DNA of 64,000 bases, from assembly GCA_012845835.1 (NCBI GenBank), contig JABAKD010000027.1:15224073-15288072 (forward strand). The letters are read 5' to 3'. The notes under the pieces were generated by a model. That model searched no databases. It was not told the DNA's origin and was given only the letters and a program-made list of their open reading frames with translations. Position numbers and translations under genes: made by a program. This DNA comes from Undaria pinnatifida (Eukaryota > Sar > Phaeophyceae > Laminariales > Alariaceae). Positions 9,051 to 21,000 of this stretch are shown here, piece by piece; the first letter of the stretch is position 1, and each line of letters opens with the position of its first letter.

Positions 9051-11857
9051 CAGTACGGGCCCTCAAACAAGAAACGGCTATTTTGGCCCCAGCCTCAATA
9101 CCAAGTTTGCGTGGCCGAACCAACAGTGTTTCTAATACACAGTACTCGCATTTATGTTGTTTGCTCCAATTAATTACGCCTGCTCGGCGGTATACCTGAA
9201 ATGTTTCTTATTTCGCAGTTTATTGTCTGTGTGGAGAATATGAACACCGTTTCCAACGCCGAATTTCTAAACCAAACTGCTTGAAAAAAAACGAGCTACA
9301 AAATATATTTCGAAGATTTCTTATTGTTAGGGGGGGCGTACTGTACCCGCCCCCGGCTTCGCCTCACAATAAGTGCGGTATTAACAAAAGACTGTTCGTG
9401 CGCCCCGGTGGCACGCCTTCTATACAGTTTAAGGCAAGGGAAGGACTGAGGTAGATGGGATGTCCAAGCTCCTGCACGGCTCGGCGAGGCGGAGCGCGAT
9501 GCCTTGATAAAGAACCAGCTCGCGGACTTTGATGGTTCACAGCACACGCCACGGAGCAGCTCGGCCGGGGCTCAAGCGTGCGATGTAAATTCTGACGGAC
9601 CCCCTGCGTGCCTTGTAGCCAGCCAATAGCACTACAACACCCAGAGGCTCACATCTGGCAAATCCCCAAGAGGGCACCTGACCGCTTATTCGAAAAAGTA
9701 TTGGCTGGCTGTGTGGCCGACCCTCGATTCGCTGCGATTTCACACGGGGGATGACGGTTCGCGCTTCGTGCTCTCGGCTTCCGGCAGCTCCTGGGGGGGG
9801 CTGGTTATATTTCTACTTGTGTTAAATGGGATCAGTTCCGGTTGGGATCAAGCCCCGGGTGGGATCGGGTTCGGGTGGCATAAGCGTGCCATTGCAACGT
9901 ATTGTGTGTGCATGTGTTCACCAATGAAACGTCCCGAAACCTGAATAGTTGACCAATCAAGGAATTTCTCGGAAATAAAGTGGCAAGCTCTACTGCGAAC
10001 AACTCAACAGGCCAGATTCTGGAAGCTCCTACGGACTGTCACATTTAACCAATAAAAAGTATTCATCCGGATGCCTCTCGGTCATTCAAATGTAGCCCCG
10101 TTTGCGAACTGGTGAGCTGTTTTGAAGAGCTGTCACCCGAATGCACACGTATTTACTGGCATTTTTTACGGACTCGTATTATTGCTGCTGCCGACGGTAC
10201 GGCCTACCTGGTATACCCAACGCAATCTACGAGTAGCCACAACAGTGAACCAGGTGCGCGTGTTCTTCTCGGACTGTTCGTTAAAAGGAACATATGTCAG
10301 TTGGGCGTCCGTTGGGCTGCTTGAAAAGCTTTCTATCAACCAGTTGGGCTGTTTTCAGAGCTGTCTAATAGCCACGAAGGGCTGTCAAGAACTATTATAA
10401 CATTGACCTGAGCTTTGTAGTCCTTGTGAGGTCTATCCACCATAGAGACTTTATTAAATTACTTGTCTCAGCACATATTTTGTGCCGATGGTACACTTAT
10501 TAAAAAGACCTTGATACGTTCTCAGAAATCCCGCCCGGAACACGCTTGCCACTCCTCTACTCGCAGAACCTCGCTGGCTTTCTTTGCGTGCCTTGCTTTT
10601 TTTGCTTTCGTCATGTTCTGTTACTCTCTTCTCTTTGTTTTCCCTTCATTTCGTCGTTATTTTGCGTCTTTCTTTATTATCTCGCTCAGCTTCGACTGAT
10701 TTTCGATTTTGAGTTGAGTTCAGAAAGTCGTCTTTAGTTGTTTCTTTCACGAGTTTTTTCGAGTTTCCCCTCCCCCCCTCCCCCGATTTTCGTTATATTT
10801 TTCGTCTTTTTTGTCGACGTGTTTTCGTGCCTTTTCGATGATCTCCCTCGTTTTCGACTCTTTTTTCGATTCTGACTCAAGTTTCGATAAGTCGTTATTT
10901 TTGTTGTTTTCCAATGCGTTTTTCCCCACGTTTTGTTTCCCGATGTTATCCGATATTTGGATGTTTTTGTGCCGATATCTCTTACGTTGCGGGCGTTTGG
11001 GTACAACAAACTTCGTACGAATAAAAACGTGCACGTTTATTTTGAAATTATATCACATCATATTATTCGTTGTTCGTAGACTTCACGTTTAATTTGCACC
11101 TGCTGCAGGATAGTAGCATGTTGTCGTCGAGTATCTACCATGAAGATATAACTGAATACAGCACAGTGCACTCAGTCCTCGAAGCATCAAAGCACACGTA
11201 GTAGCTGGTGCGCGGCAGCAAAAGTAGCTTATGTGCGAGTGGTCAGAGTTGTCGAGGTCCAGCATGGTGTTTATGTCATCGAACATTTATTTACAGCTCG
11301 ATATTTTCCCCGATTTCTTTCATGTGTCCCTTTTTTATACGTACCAGCACGAGGTAGGTTTAGGTTCGTGTGTGCAATACACGTTTGTTTTCTATGCATC
11401 TATCTGCTTCTGCTCACATCACACAACAAGCGCACCCAGCTCCTGAGCTGGCTCATTTTTTCGTAGACCATCTACCAGGTAGTGCAAACACAGCACAGCG
11501 CAGCGCAATCAGTCTAGCACAACGGAGCAAAGCACGTAGTACGTGCCGATCATAGCGCGACAATGCAAGCAAAAAAACAGACATAGCTGCCGAGACTTAT
11601 CAGGTCGTCGAGCTTCTCCTACGGCTCGCTGTGTTTTCAAAGCAAACGATTACTACATCGAAACCTGCCCGGTAAAATAACGTGTACAATCACAAGCAGC
11701 AGCAGCTAGCTGGTGATGCACAAAGGTCTTCCCTTCATTTCCAACTCACTAGGACACAACACTACTACTACGCTTCTCTCCGCGTCCTTTCTCTTTCGGA
11801 CGTATGATGTGATCCATGCGTGAATGCAACGCCCGGGTCACTTTCGTGGAGTGTGGA
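9051..11857. other. No gene seen; T-rich TTTCG-repetitive stretch 10560-11060
   Basis: The segment 10560-11060 is a strand-asymmetric run of TTTTCG, TTTCGA and TTTTTCG words that produces long artefactual open frames on both strands. A C-rich patch lies near 10768. Elsewhere I see only short unsupported frames. Confidence 0.45.
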
Positions 11858-11990
11858 GCTCTTGGCACTTGCAAGTTGTAAGTTGCACCAAAACATGGAC
11901 CTCTGTCCTCTTCACATTTTGTTATATTTGAGCCAGCGCAGCGGGCGGATGCCGCCTGCGGAAGGAAGCCCCTTGCACTATATACTATGA
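11858..11990 (+). repeat. Hairpin repeat family H, copy 2
   Basis: CTCTTGGCACTTGCAAGT opening, then CAGCGCAGCGGGCGGAT..GCCGCC, then GAAGGAAGCCCCTTGCAC. The hairpin arms are slightly mismatched compared with copy 1. Confidence 0.6.
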
Positions 11991-12030
11991 ATAATACTAC
12001 TATCAATACCATTACCGCTACAAACAACAG

Positions 12031-12311
12031 AGGGTGTTTGCGATTTCCAAACTCTGTTGGATTGGAAACAAATGTAAAACTACTATTGAAACCGACGAAT
12101 TTCACAACCCAAGGTTCCCCAACCCATGAAAAAAAATGGGTTAGAAAATAAAAACGGTAGGAAAAAAACGTATTTCTTAACCAATTGTTTCGCTGATTGG
12201 TCTGGGTTGGGTTGAACTTGGGTTGTAACGTTCGACGATTTCAATACTATTTTTTGAATGTTTTCCTACCCAGATCCTACCCAACCAAAGTTGGTACATC
12301 GCAAACACCCT
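12031..12311. mobile_element. MITE-like element, 281 bp, 14 bp TIRs
   Basis: Left end AGGGTGTTTGCGAT and right end ATCGCAAACACCCT are exact inverted repeats. Inside are a perfect hairpin around ACCCATGAAAAAAAATGGGT (12123-12142) and TGGGTTGGGTT runs. No coding capacity and no clear target duplication. Confidence 0.5.
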
Positions 12312-12402
12312 AATACGATATAACTTATTTGCGTGTTTGCCATCTGTCGGTAAGTAGTACACACAGCTCACCCACTCATTCGCTTACTCATTAGGCTTAC
12401 TG

Positions 12403-12832
12403 GGCGCCGGCCTGGAGAACATCAATTGTCCGATGACCAACGCCCGAATGGGCGGGGTGGACCGTTACTGGATCAAGTCCGGCAGAAGGCTTTTTTCTCA
12501 TGGCCGGGGTTTTTGTTACAGGGTGAGCTTATGCAAGTCCCATACTACCCGGAGGGATGATTTTTCGGGTGGCTAGCTGCACCGAAACTGATCCTCAGGG
12601 ATCAAGTCGGGTCGACATACTCACGCGTCCGTACACAACGATAGCTTGAGCTGCTGGGGTAGCGACGGTGACCGCCGGTAGGGACAGCTCACGCTGTCGT
12701 CACCTCACGGGAACCGAAGGTTACGCCAGCTAGCGCTGGATTACGAATACAATTAAATTGACACACGGCATATGAAAATACGTGGAAGTGTGGTGAGCAC
12801 AAGCGTTAGTTTTCCCCGGCGGCCGAACGATA
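12403..12832 (+). mobile_element. Retroelement 3' unit, copy 1 of a tandem pair
   Basis: About 430 bp, alignable over its length with 12838-13258. Shared blocks are CCAACGCCCGAATGGG, GTCCGGC..GAAGG, GGGTGAGCTT.TGCAAGTCCCA, CCGAAACTGA, CGCCAGCTAGCG and TACGTGGAAGTGTGGTGAGC. This copy lacks the final TCCGCCGGAGGAT plus poly(A). It looks like the noncoding 3' end of a non-LTR element or an associated SINE, but no reverse transcriptase is attached. Confidence 0.5.
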
Positions 12833-12837
12833 ATTTC

Positions 12838-13258
12838 CCAGACCAACGCCCGAATGGGTAGGGTGGACCGTAACTGGACCAAGTCCGGCGGAAGGCCATC
12901 TCCCATGGCCAGGGGCTTTGTTAGTGGGTGAGCTTGCGCAAGTCCCACACTACCCGGAAAAATGACATTCCGGGTGGCTATCTCCACCGAAACTGACCCT
13001 CAGGGGACAGGCCGGGTCGACATACACACGCATCCGTATACAACGGCAGCTTGCGCTGCCGGGGTTGTAACGAAGACCACTGATAGGGACAGTTTACGCT
13101 ATACCTACAATGGGACCCGAAGGGTGCGCCAGCTAGCGTTGGGCTGCGAAAGCAACTGAGTTAAATCGACACACGACGCGTATAAAAATACGTGGAAGTG
13201 TGGTGAGCTAAAGCTTTATTTTTCCCCATCCGCCGGAGGATGAAAAAAAAAAAAAAAA
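12838..13258 (+). mobile_element. Retroelement 3' unit, copy 2, with poly(A)
   Basis: Same blocks as the preceding unit, ending TTTTTCCCCATCCGCCGGAGGATG and an A18 run. The small inverted pair TCCGCCGGA just before the A tail forms a tight stem. Related 3' ends occur at 13439, 47305 (- strand) and 49944, so the tail is a hallmark of a dispersed family. Confidence 0.6.
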
Positions 13259-13309
13259 AATGAAAAAATTGAAAAAAAACAACGATAAAAAAAAGAGGAA
13301 AAAAACAGA

Positions 13310-13382
13310 AGCTCGAGGTGAGAATCGAACTCACGATCTCCTCTTTACAAGAGAGGTGCATTAACCACTGTGCTACACGAGC
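13310..13382 (-). tRNA. tRNA-Thr (anticodon UGU)
   Basis: The reverse strand folds as a cloverleaf. The acceptor stem is GCTCGTG/CTCGAGC with one U-U mismatch, followed by a D arm with GCA/TGC. The anticodon stem CCTCT/AGAGG has loop CTTGTAA, giving anticodon TGT with U33 present. The T arm is GTGAG-TTCGATT-CTCAC. The A box and B box are intact. The 3' flank on this strand has a T7 run suitable as a Pol III terminator. A CCA end is not encoded. The sequence is identical to the copy at 16293. Confidence 0.9.
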
Positions 13383-13438
13383 TGTTCACGCCATAAGGAC
13401 GTGAAACACGAATGACGCGACGACGACGGGGGGGGAGA

Positions 13439-13482
13439 AATATCCGCCGGAGGATAAAAAAAAAAAAAAAAAAAAAAAAAAG
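13439..13482 (+). mobile_element. Short retroelement 3' tail
   Basis: The sequence TATCCGCCGGAGGAT followed by an A26 run matches only the last bases of the 12838 unit. This is a severely 5'-truncated insertion or a relic. Confidence 0.45.
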
Positions 13483-14290
13483 AGTGTTGTTGCGCTTCTC
13501 CACTGAACAACAATCCTGTATACCGCAACTATAAACCTCCAAGTGCAATAAATAAAGTTCTGTGGGGGAAAAAAAAGTTGTGATATTTCGCCTTCACTGC
13601 ATACTGCATACTACCGCTGTAAACAGCTGTAAAGGCTCGTCCAAACGAGGAAAAAAAACAAAAAAAAACAACAACAAACAACAACAACAACAACAACAAC
13701 GAAAAAAAAAAAAAAAAATCAACAAAATGCATGTTCATTCCAAACGACATGAAAAAAAACTGAAAAAAAAAACTGAAAAATTGTTGATCTTCCACGGTAA
13801 AACTCGCGGTGCAACTTGACAGAATAATTCAACCGCCACAGCACCTCGATTCGCGGCGAATGCCCCCAACGACGCAGCTAGCTATTAAGATACGGCCTCG
13901 ATGAACACACCCAACTCGCACACCCGAGGCACCCCTGAGAGTAGGCAGTGCTCGTGGCCCAACCCGCTCCCCCGGGAGTGTTCTAGAGGTTGTGTTTTGG
14001 TCATGATTGTTTGTCGGCAGCCGTTGGATTACTGGGTGGCACCCTCATCGAAAAATATATCGCCACAGCCACGTCCTGGCCCTCTGATTTCTTGGATAGC
14101 CATCCCTTGGTCATACTCTACCCGTACATGCTGGCTTCGACGGCGGGGGCAAGCACCGTGGCAGCCTCACGCACTACCCCACCCACCGTGCGCCTGCGAA
14201 CCGGTCAGCCTACTATGTTCCTCTTTGCGCTGTTTATCCCATAACAAGTCTTTTTTTTTACCCCATTTCGTTTATTTTCAAAGGTTTTGG
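13483..14290. other. No gene seen; A-rich and CAA-rich low complexity
   Basis: 13650-13790 is A-rich with an ACAACAACAACAACAAC tract near 13677. A 131-codon open frame at 13901-14296 has no recognisable domain, so I do not call it. Confidence 0.4.
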
Positions 14291-14296
14291 GGTTAG

Positions 14297-15916
14297 CGCC
14301 CAGATTAACGAAAAGCACGGTAAATCGTAATTCCATTTTTTTTTTTTTTATTTCATCAAAAACACACGAAAAATTAAACTCTGCTTCTTATCAAGGAACG
14401 ACGTAGTGCGTTCTAGAATAAAAAAAACGCAAAGGGTTAACGAACACCCGTGGGCAACGACCGAGGCGAGCGATGGCTCGCGTCCTCCCCGGAGCGCCGC
14501 GGCTAGCGGCAGATTGTTTTGGCCGGCAGCGGCTAGGAGGCTATGGCTCTAGGCGTCTCTTGGATAAGGTGGCGCCACCCCGCCGCCCGACACGGGCAGC
14601 AACGACGGGGATATAGCGGTCGAACTTCTGAGCGAAGTCATCATGTGGTAGTTGGTCGTGTAACTTTCGAGGTGCAGGGCGACGAAAAACTGGGTTTGCG
14701 GCGGTCTCGATTATTTTCGAAGCGTTGCAGGCGGTCTACGCTGTGCTAAGGACCTTCGGAGGCCGCGCTGCGGCTGCTCCGGTGGTTCTACCTCTCGCAA
14801 TGGTGACTTCTCGCCTCTCAATCAGCCGACGACATGGCACCAATTCGCGTGGCCGGCTTCGGTTACACAGAACATGCCATGTCTAGGTGGACAAACTCCC
14901 TAAATTGAATTTCGATTTCGACTAGATTCGACCGAGAAATTAATTTTTTACTTCTTTGTTGAATTTGATTTTTCGTAATAATTCTGAGAATGCCTGCTTG
15001 GTGATTCATTTTTTCACCAATCAAATGCAAATTGAATTCAATTCTATAAAAAAAAAAAATCCAAATTCGATTTGGCAAGTTCCTCGTTAATCCGGGCCCA
15101 GATTAACGAGGAACTTGCCAAATCGAATTAAATCCAAATCGAATTTGGATTTTTTTTATAGAATTGAATTCAATTTGCATCTGATTGTTCAAGAAATGAA
15201 TCACCAAGCAGGCATTCTCAGAATTATTACGAAAAATCAAATTCAACAAAGAAGTAAAAAAGACTTTCTCGGTCGAATTTAGTCGAAAATCGAAATTCAA
15301 TTTAGGGAGTTTGTCCACCTAGACATGGCTTGTTCTGTGTAACCGAAGCCGGCCACGCGAATTGGTGCCATGTCTTCGGCTGATTGAGAGGCGAGAAGTC
15401 ACCATTGCGAGAGGTAGGACCACCGGAGCAGCCGCATCGCGGCCTCCGAAGGTCCTTAGCACAGCGTAGACCGCCTGTGACGCTTCGAAAACAACCGAAA
15501 CTGCCGCAAACCCAGTTTTTCGTCGCCCTGCACCTCGAAAGTTACACGACCAACTACCACATGATGAGTTCGCTCAGAAGTTCGACCGCTATATCCCCGT
15601 CGTTGCTGCCCGTGTCGGGCGGAGGGGTGGCGCCAGCCCATCCAGGAGACGCCTAGAGCCATAGCCTCCAAGCCGCTGCCGGCCAAAAGAATCTGCCGCA
15701 AGCCGCGGCGCTCCGGGGAGGACGCGAGCCATCGCTCGCCTCGGTCGTTGCCCACGGGTGTTCGTTGACCCTTTTGCGTTTTTTTATTTTTTTTATTTCC
15801 TAGAACACACTGCGCCGTTCCTTGATAAGAACCAAAGTTGAATTTTTCGTGAACTTTTCATGAAATTAAAAAAAAAAATCGAAATTCGATTTGGCAAGTT
15901 CCTCGTTAATTCGGGC
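14297..15916. mobile_element. 1.6 kb inverted-repeat (fold-back) element
   Basis: Two arms of about 800 bp meet at 15096/15097 and read as near-identical reverse complements. Outer ends are GCCCAGATTAACGA at 14297 and the complement of GCCCGAATTAACGAGGAAC at 15916. The centre is TTAATCCGGGCCCAGATTAA. The inner parts are AT-rich (GATTTGGCAAGTTCC type) and the outer parts GC-rich. Each arm has the same terminal motif at both of its ends, so the structure may be two copies of an ~800 bp TIR element inserted head to head rather than one fold-back element. Each arm contains a short matching open frame (MALGVSW start), of unknown meaning. A diverged single arm is at 3590-4150. Confidence 0.8.
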
Positions 15917-16292
15917 CCTTCCGTGAAGAAAACGACGAATCAAAACGATTTTTGCACTCTAACCAAGATGAATCTCGGCTATTCTTGAATTCTGCTTTTT
16001 TTTTTTTTTCCTCGTTTGGACGGCCCTTTTTAATACTGCATAAACAAAAAAATCGCTTGATGCGCAAGTCGTTAAGATCGCAGTTAGCAGCTTGCAACTG
16101 GGTACCTGGCAGTGCATACAACACACACTCATATTGGCTTACTTGTAGAGGTACCCAACTAAGCCTTATAACATAGTGCACACAACACACAATCACTCAT
16201 ATTATTGGCTTGTAGAGAGGCCGTGCACACAACGCACCATCACACATATTGGCTTATAGAGACCGCCCGCCAAAAAGAAAAAAACGAAAAAA

Positions 16293-16365
16293 AGCTCGAG
16301 GTGAGAATCGAACTCACGATCTCCTCTTTACAAGAGAGGTGCATTAACCACTGTGCTACACGAGC
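16293..16365 (-). tRNA. tRNA-Thr (anticodon UGU), second copy
   Basis: Identical over all 73 bases to the gene at 13310-13382. The flanks differ except for an A-rich left flank, which on this strand gives T6 and T7 runs right after the gene, a Pol III terminator. The two genes are about 2.9 kb apart, in the same orientation, on either side of the inverted-repeat element. Confidence 0.9.
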
Positions 16366-17809
16366 AGTCGATGGCCGTATGGAAAATTTTATGTTTTTGA
16401 ATCACCAAAAACTTTATACCTCCGGTATTTTTTTTCTACTCTAAGCAATGTGATATCTGGTACCTGGTACGTCATTCTCTCACTAGAACCTCCCCACGCG
16501 GCATGTCAGTCGTTATGGCTGTACGTGTTCATCCTTGCTGGTTGGATATTTGTCGTACTGCACTGCTTCGTCTCCCCCTCTTTCCTGAACTTGCACGTCT
16601 TGTTCATGATGGAACAATCAAAAGGTCAAATAAAAAATGGTGCCCCCTTTCCCCGGATTTTCACAATTTGGACGCTTTATGTGGAAACCCCCTTTTCCGG
16701 TAAACCGGTGTGGACTTGAGCTTGAGTTTACGCCGCAACCTCAACCTCAACGTGTTCGGCCTACGACCCCAACCAGAACGTCATAAGCAGCACCGCGTAC
16801 GTGAGGAGGCGGTGAGTAGGAGTTTTACGTCATGCGGGCGAAGATGCCGATGTAAGGACGCTAAACTCTGTTGTCCCCTGAGTGTTGCTGTACCTGCTTG
16901 CTGCATTGACTCTACACTACCGCGACGAGAAGGGCATCACCCTTCGGACGATTTTCGAAGCTTGTGCCCTCGACTACGGGGAGCTTGTAAACGCCGAACG
17001 ATGCGCCTATGGACAAGCATCGACAAGATGTTTCCCCAAGGCGCCATTTTTGTTGTGCGCGTCTTCCTTGTAGTCGAGAAAATCGGCTTGGAAAGTCGTC
17101 CCAGCAAGGGGTTGCGTCACCTAATCTTGTTGTCACAGCTGCCTGCCAGATGCAGATACAGCAGCACTGGTGCTGCTCTATTACTAATAATAGATCGTAC
17201 CCGTGGTTAAGTTATATCGTAACGATATAACGCCGATTGAGTGCCGGTTGCCCGCTATAGCGCCTGTGAAATCGCTTTGCGCATGATGGGGACCCCGGTA
17301 GTGGCAGTACGTGGAGTAGCGCCGGTTGCCGCTATAGTGCTACCGGCATTTGCGGCTGGCACATGTACGAACGCTATAATACTCGTAGGGGAACCACTAC
17401 CCTGTGTCATTCATGATATCATTATTTAGAAAGAAAAAAAAAATGAAAACATCAGCTGTGAGTACGACCGATGGGTGGTTGAAACTCAACTCTGCAAGCT
17501 GCGTGATACGGCAAACACACTCATTGGGCGTGCTTGTGCGGTGTTTCATTTGCCATACAGTACAAGTGTGGTGTTTGCGAAGGGCGCGACGTACGGATAG
17601 CGTATGATACCTTTCGTGCCACAAGATATCATAATCTTATCATACCAGGTAGACAGAAAGCAATTTGAAGTTCCTCGAGCCTTGCCCCCTGTGTATGCTC
17701 GATCCCTTCCCCTGAACTAACAGCTGCATGTATACCTGCTCGCCCTTCTTGGTGCAACAGGAAGGAATAGTCGAAGCGTGATCGCGAGCTTGACAGTAGT
17801 GAGGAGAAT
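16366..17809. other. No gene seen upstream of ECHS1
   Basis: Frames on the + strand between 16500 and 17210 are moderately long (up to 166 codons) but lack domains, and three overlapping frames compete. One member of the CAGCTGTGAG repeat family lies at 17451-17525. No core promoter motif stands out before 17810. Confidence 0.4.
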
Positions 17810-18004
17810 ATGATGCTCCGCGCCAGGAAACCGCTCGTCGTGGGCGCGTCGCACGGATACAACATGATGAAAGGACTGGCATTTGCATCGTCTTCTCGCT
17901 GCGCCGCCGCCAGTAACAGCGCTAGTATCAATGAGCTTGAGCTTGAGAATGTTCTCGTGGAACAGAGGGAGAGAGTCGGCATCATCACCTTCAACCGTCC
18001 CAAG
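17810..18004 (+). CDS. ECHS1: ECHS1 exon 1
   Basis: 65 codons: presequence, then the first beta strand of the crotonase fold ending [10 protein letters not shown]. Donor CCCAAG|GTGGGC, phase 0. A second ATG follows immediately at 17813. Confidence 0.9.
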
Positions 18005-21000
18005 GTGGGCGCTGAGCGATGCTATCAATATAGAACTACTTGTGTGTGTCTTTTTCCCGAAGGGGTCCGGTTGGTACATTCCTGGACTCTCGAGACCTCC
18101 CACTTGGACACCGCCTCCTTCCATTACTTGCGGAACGGTCCAACTTCTTTGATTTCTTCCTTCACCTTTTTTTCGTTGTTGCGCGAAGTATCATCAAGCC
18201 ATAAGGTCCCAGCTGAACTCAGCTTGGCTCATCAGCCCAGCTCAGCTCAGCAGCGCACCGCAGCGCTAGATCAGCAGCGCAGCGCCGTGCGGTGCCGTGA
18301 GTAGCCGTGCCCTGCTGTGCACTGCGGTGCGGTGCGGTGCGGTACTGTGCGGTGCTGTGTCGTGTTTTGCCGTGCTGCGTGCTTTGCTGTACTTGTTATT
18401 TCGTGCATACCAGATGTCATTCGAAGTATCATACCACTACCGGTACTACCACACCCGGTTTGTACGTACTACATTGATGGCTGAATCGTTAAAAATGCAC
18501 TCCCAGCTCAGCTCAGCTCAGCCCACCTATAGCTCAGCGGCACAGCGCAGCGTCCGTGCGGTGCCGTGCGGTTCCGTTCCTTGCCCTACGGTGCGGTGCT
18601 GGGCCATGCTGCGCTGTGCTTTCTTTCGAACATACCGCAGTACCAGGTATCTTGCGAAGCAGTAACAAGTACCGTTGTACGTGTGTACTCGTCTTTTTGC
18701 TTTCTTCGTTTGATTGTCCTCTCTCGGCCCTCTTGTGTTTTTTTCTTCGCATATTAGACCCCCTACTGCCGATCAGAACGTGACATATCCAGCATGCACA
18801 CAGCAAAGCACGGGACAATCAGCTCTTCACAAGCAGCTCTTGGCATTATCAAATCGCTAGTTGCACTAAATAATGGGCCTCTTCTTTCTGCCCCCTTTAC
18901 AGTTTTTTGTGGCATTCTTCCTTGCGCGAGCGTAGCAGAGCCCTCGTAGAGGCATTTTTTTCGTGTTTTTTTCCGAGAGGGCTCGTTTGGTACATCCCTG
19001 GCCTCTCAAGACCTCCCACTTGGACACTGCCTCCTTCCATTGCTTGCGGAACGGTCCAGCTTTTCTTTGGTTTCTTCGTTCACCTGTTTATTTTGTAGTT
19101 GCACGAACTATCATCATACAAGGTCTCAACTAAGCTCCGCTTGGCTCATCAGCTCAGCTCAGCTCAGAAGCGCACGGCAGCTCTACCTCAGCAGCGCAGC
19201 GCCGTGCCTTGCCGTGCCCTGCCGTGCTGTGTTCTTCCCCATTCGCATTCAGTTGTATCTTCCTTGCGCGAGCGTAGCTGGCGGCGGACGCCGCCCGCGG
19301 AACCGAGCCCTGATATATATATATATATGGTGTATGAGTTTTTAGGTCTTCATGGAGATCTACAACCAGCAGCCAGCACGAGCGCGAAAAAACTACCATG
19401 ATTACTGATCATATACGCCTCCTGTACCACAAGAAGCCGCAAACTCGAAGAAAGTGTCCCTGGGCTCCGCGTGCAGAACACCCACTCTGAACGCAATGGT
19501 ATGTACGTGTTGCTTTGATTGCGTCCCCCTTCCCTTAGATTCAGGTATTAAAAAGATATATTCGTCCACTACGCTTTCATTCGCGTGTATATATCGGTAT
19601 TTGCCCCTCTACATACAGAACACAGGCTTGACTCCTTTAGAAGTGCGCCCAATCTTTTCGGGATAAGCTTTGTGTGGGATGTTTTTGCAGTGGTACCGGG
19701 TACCTGGTATGCGTTAAGGTTGTTTCGAAAAAAATAAATCTGGTAGTAATGATTAATAGGACCAAATGTGCTTAGTGAAAACAGGGTAATACTATAGGGA
19801 AGTGTCACTACTACCGTGTATGACAGTGTGAGTGTTAGTGTTAGTGTTAGTGTTAGTGTATAACACCCCCCCTGGGATGAAATGCTGAGCCGGTTTCCTC
19901 CAAAACCAGCGCGGCACGACTAACGACGGTGGCGGCTTTGGGGGGATGTCGTCCAGATCTTTCCATAGGCGTGTCGCTCGGCGTTTAGAATCTACCGGTC
20001 GTCGAGAAATCGGCATACGAAACTCGTCCGAGGGGGTGTGCTATACACCGTCGTTATACGGTGTGGTCCTCCGTAATATTACGGAGGAGAGTTGTTATCT
20101 CGACGAAATGCGCATAACATTTTTATTTCATTTAAAAAAAAAATGACGTCCTGTTTTTTTTTAGCCTCGCCATTAGAGGTGTTTTATCACAGGCTTCCAA
20201 CAACCTGTACGTGTCAACACTGATCTGATCATGACGGTAAATACCTTGTCTGACAAGACTGCAGCTTTGATGTGGTGATAGTTTCATGCTCAAGTACAAA
20301 GTCCAGCGTACAGGAGGGCGAGATCAAAATGGCTCAAAGTTGTCGTTGAAATTGATTTGCCGATTCCTAGTGCCAGTAATTCGCAAAGAAGCGCGGCAAA
20401 CCTAGTATTTACAAAAAGCTTGGGATGTCGTGGTCCTGGCCATCGTAACAGTTTTAACTTTTTGAGTTTCCAGCCAGGTTTTACGGCGTATTTGAGCGAA
20501 ATTTAATTTCGCTGTACGCTAGGCTTTGTGATTGGGTACGAACTAACACCATATGAACGCTAAACACCTCTTAAATCAGTCAGGGCCTTTAGAGTCATGA
20601 GGTTATTAGGATGTGCGCCTGTGCGTTGTTGCAACTAAGGACACACTGTTGTTGTTCTCATATTAACTCGCATAATCAAGTCCATGGACAGGCTCCAGTC
20701 ACTCTGGAGCTGAGGAATACCCCAGGGAAAAACACAAACAAACCAAAGGTGGTCCACGCATATATCACAGCTGACGCAATTCATGCCACCACCAGAAACA
20801 TATAAAAAGTGAAACCGGGAGTCAGCCTACTATGTGCCAGGTCCATACTGGTGCATACGTCTCACTACTCTCGCCTGGAAAACCGACTTTACCGCTTGCT
20901 ACCCAGGAAAGCCTGCCACGTATATATTACACGTAGTACCTATCACTACGCATACGCACGTCAGACGCACTATTACCAGGTGCGCTAGAACGAAGGAAAA

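Noticed and set aside
16710-17210. 166-codon + frame upstream of ECHS1
   Set aside because: No domain, and the codons around it do not resemble exon composition. It could be a degenerate element, but I cannot name one.
19827-19860. Interstitial telomere repeat
   Set aside because: The unit is TTAGTG, short and isolated inside an intron. Nothing else supports a telomere origin.
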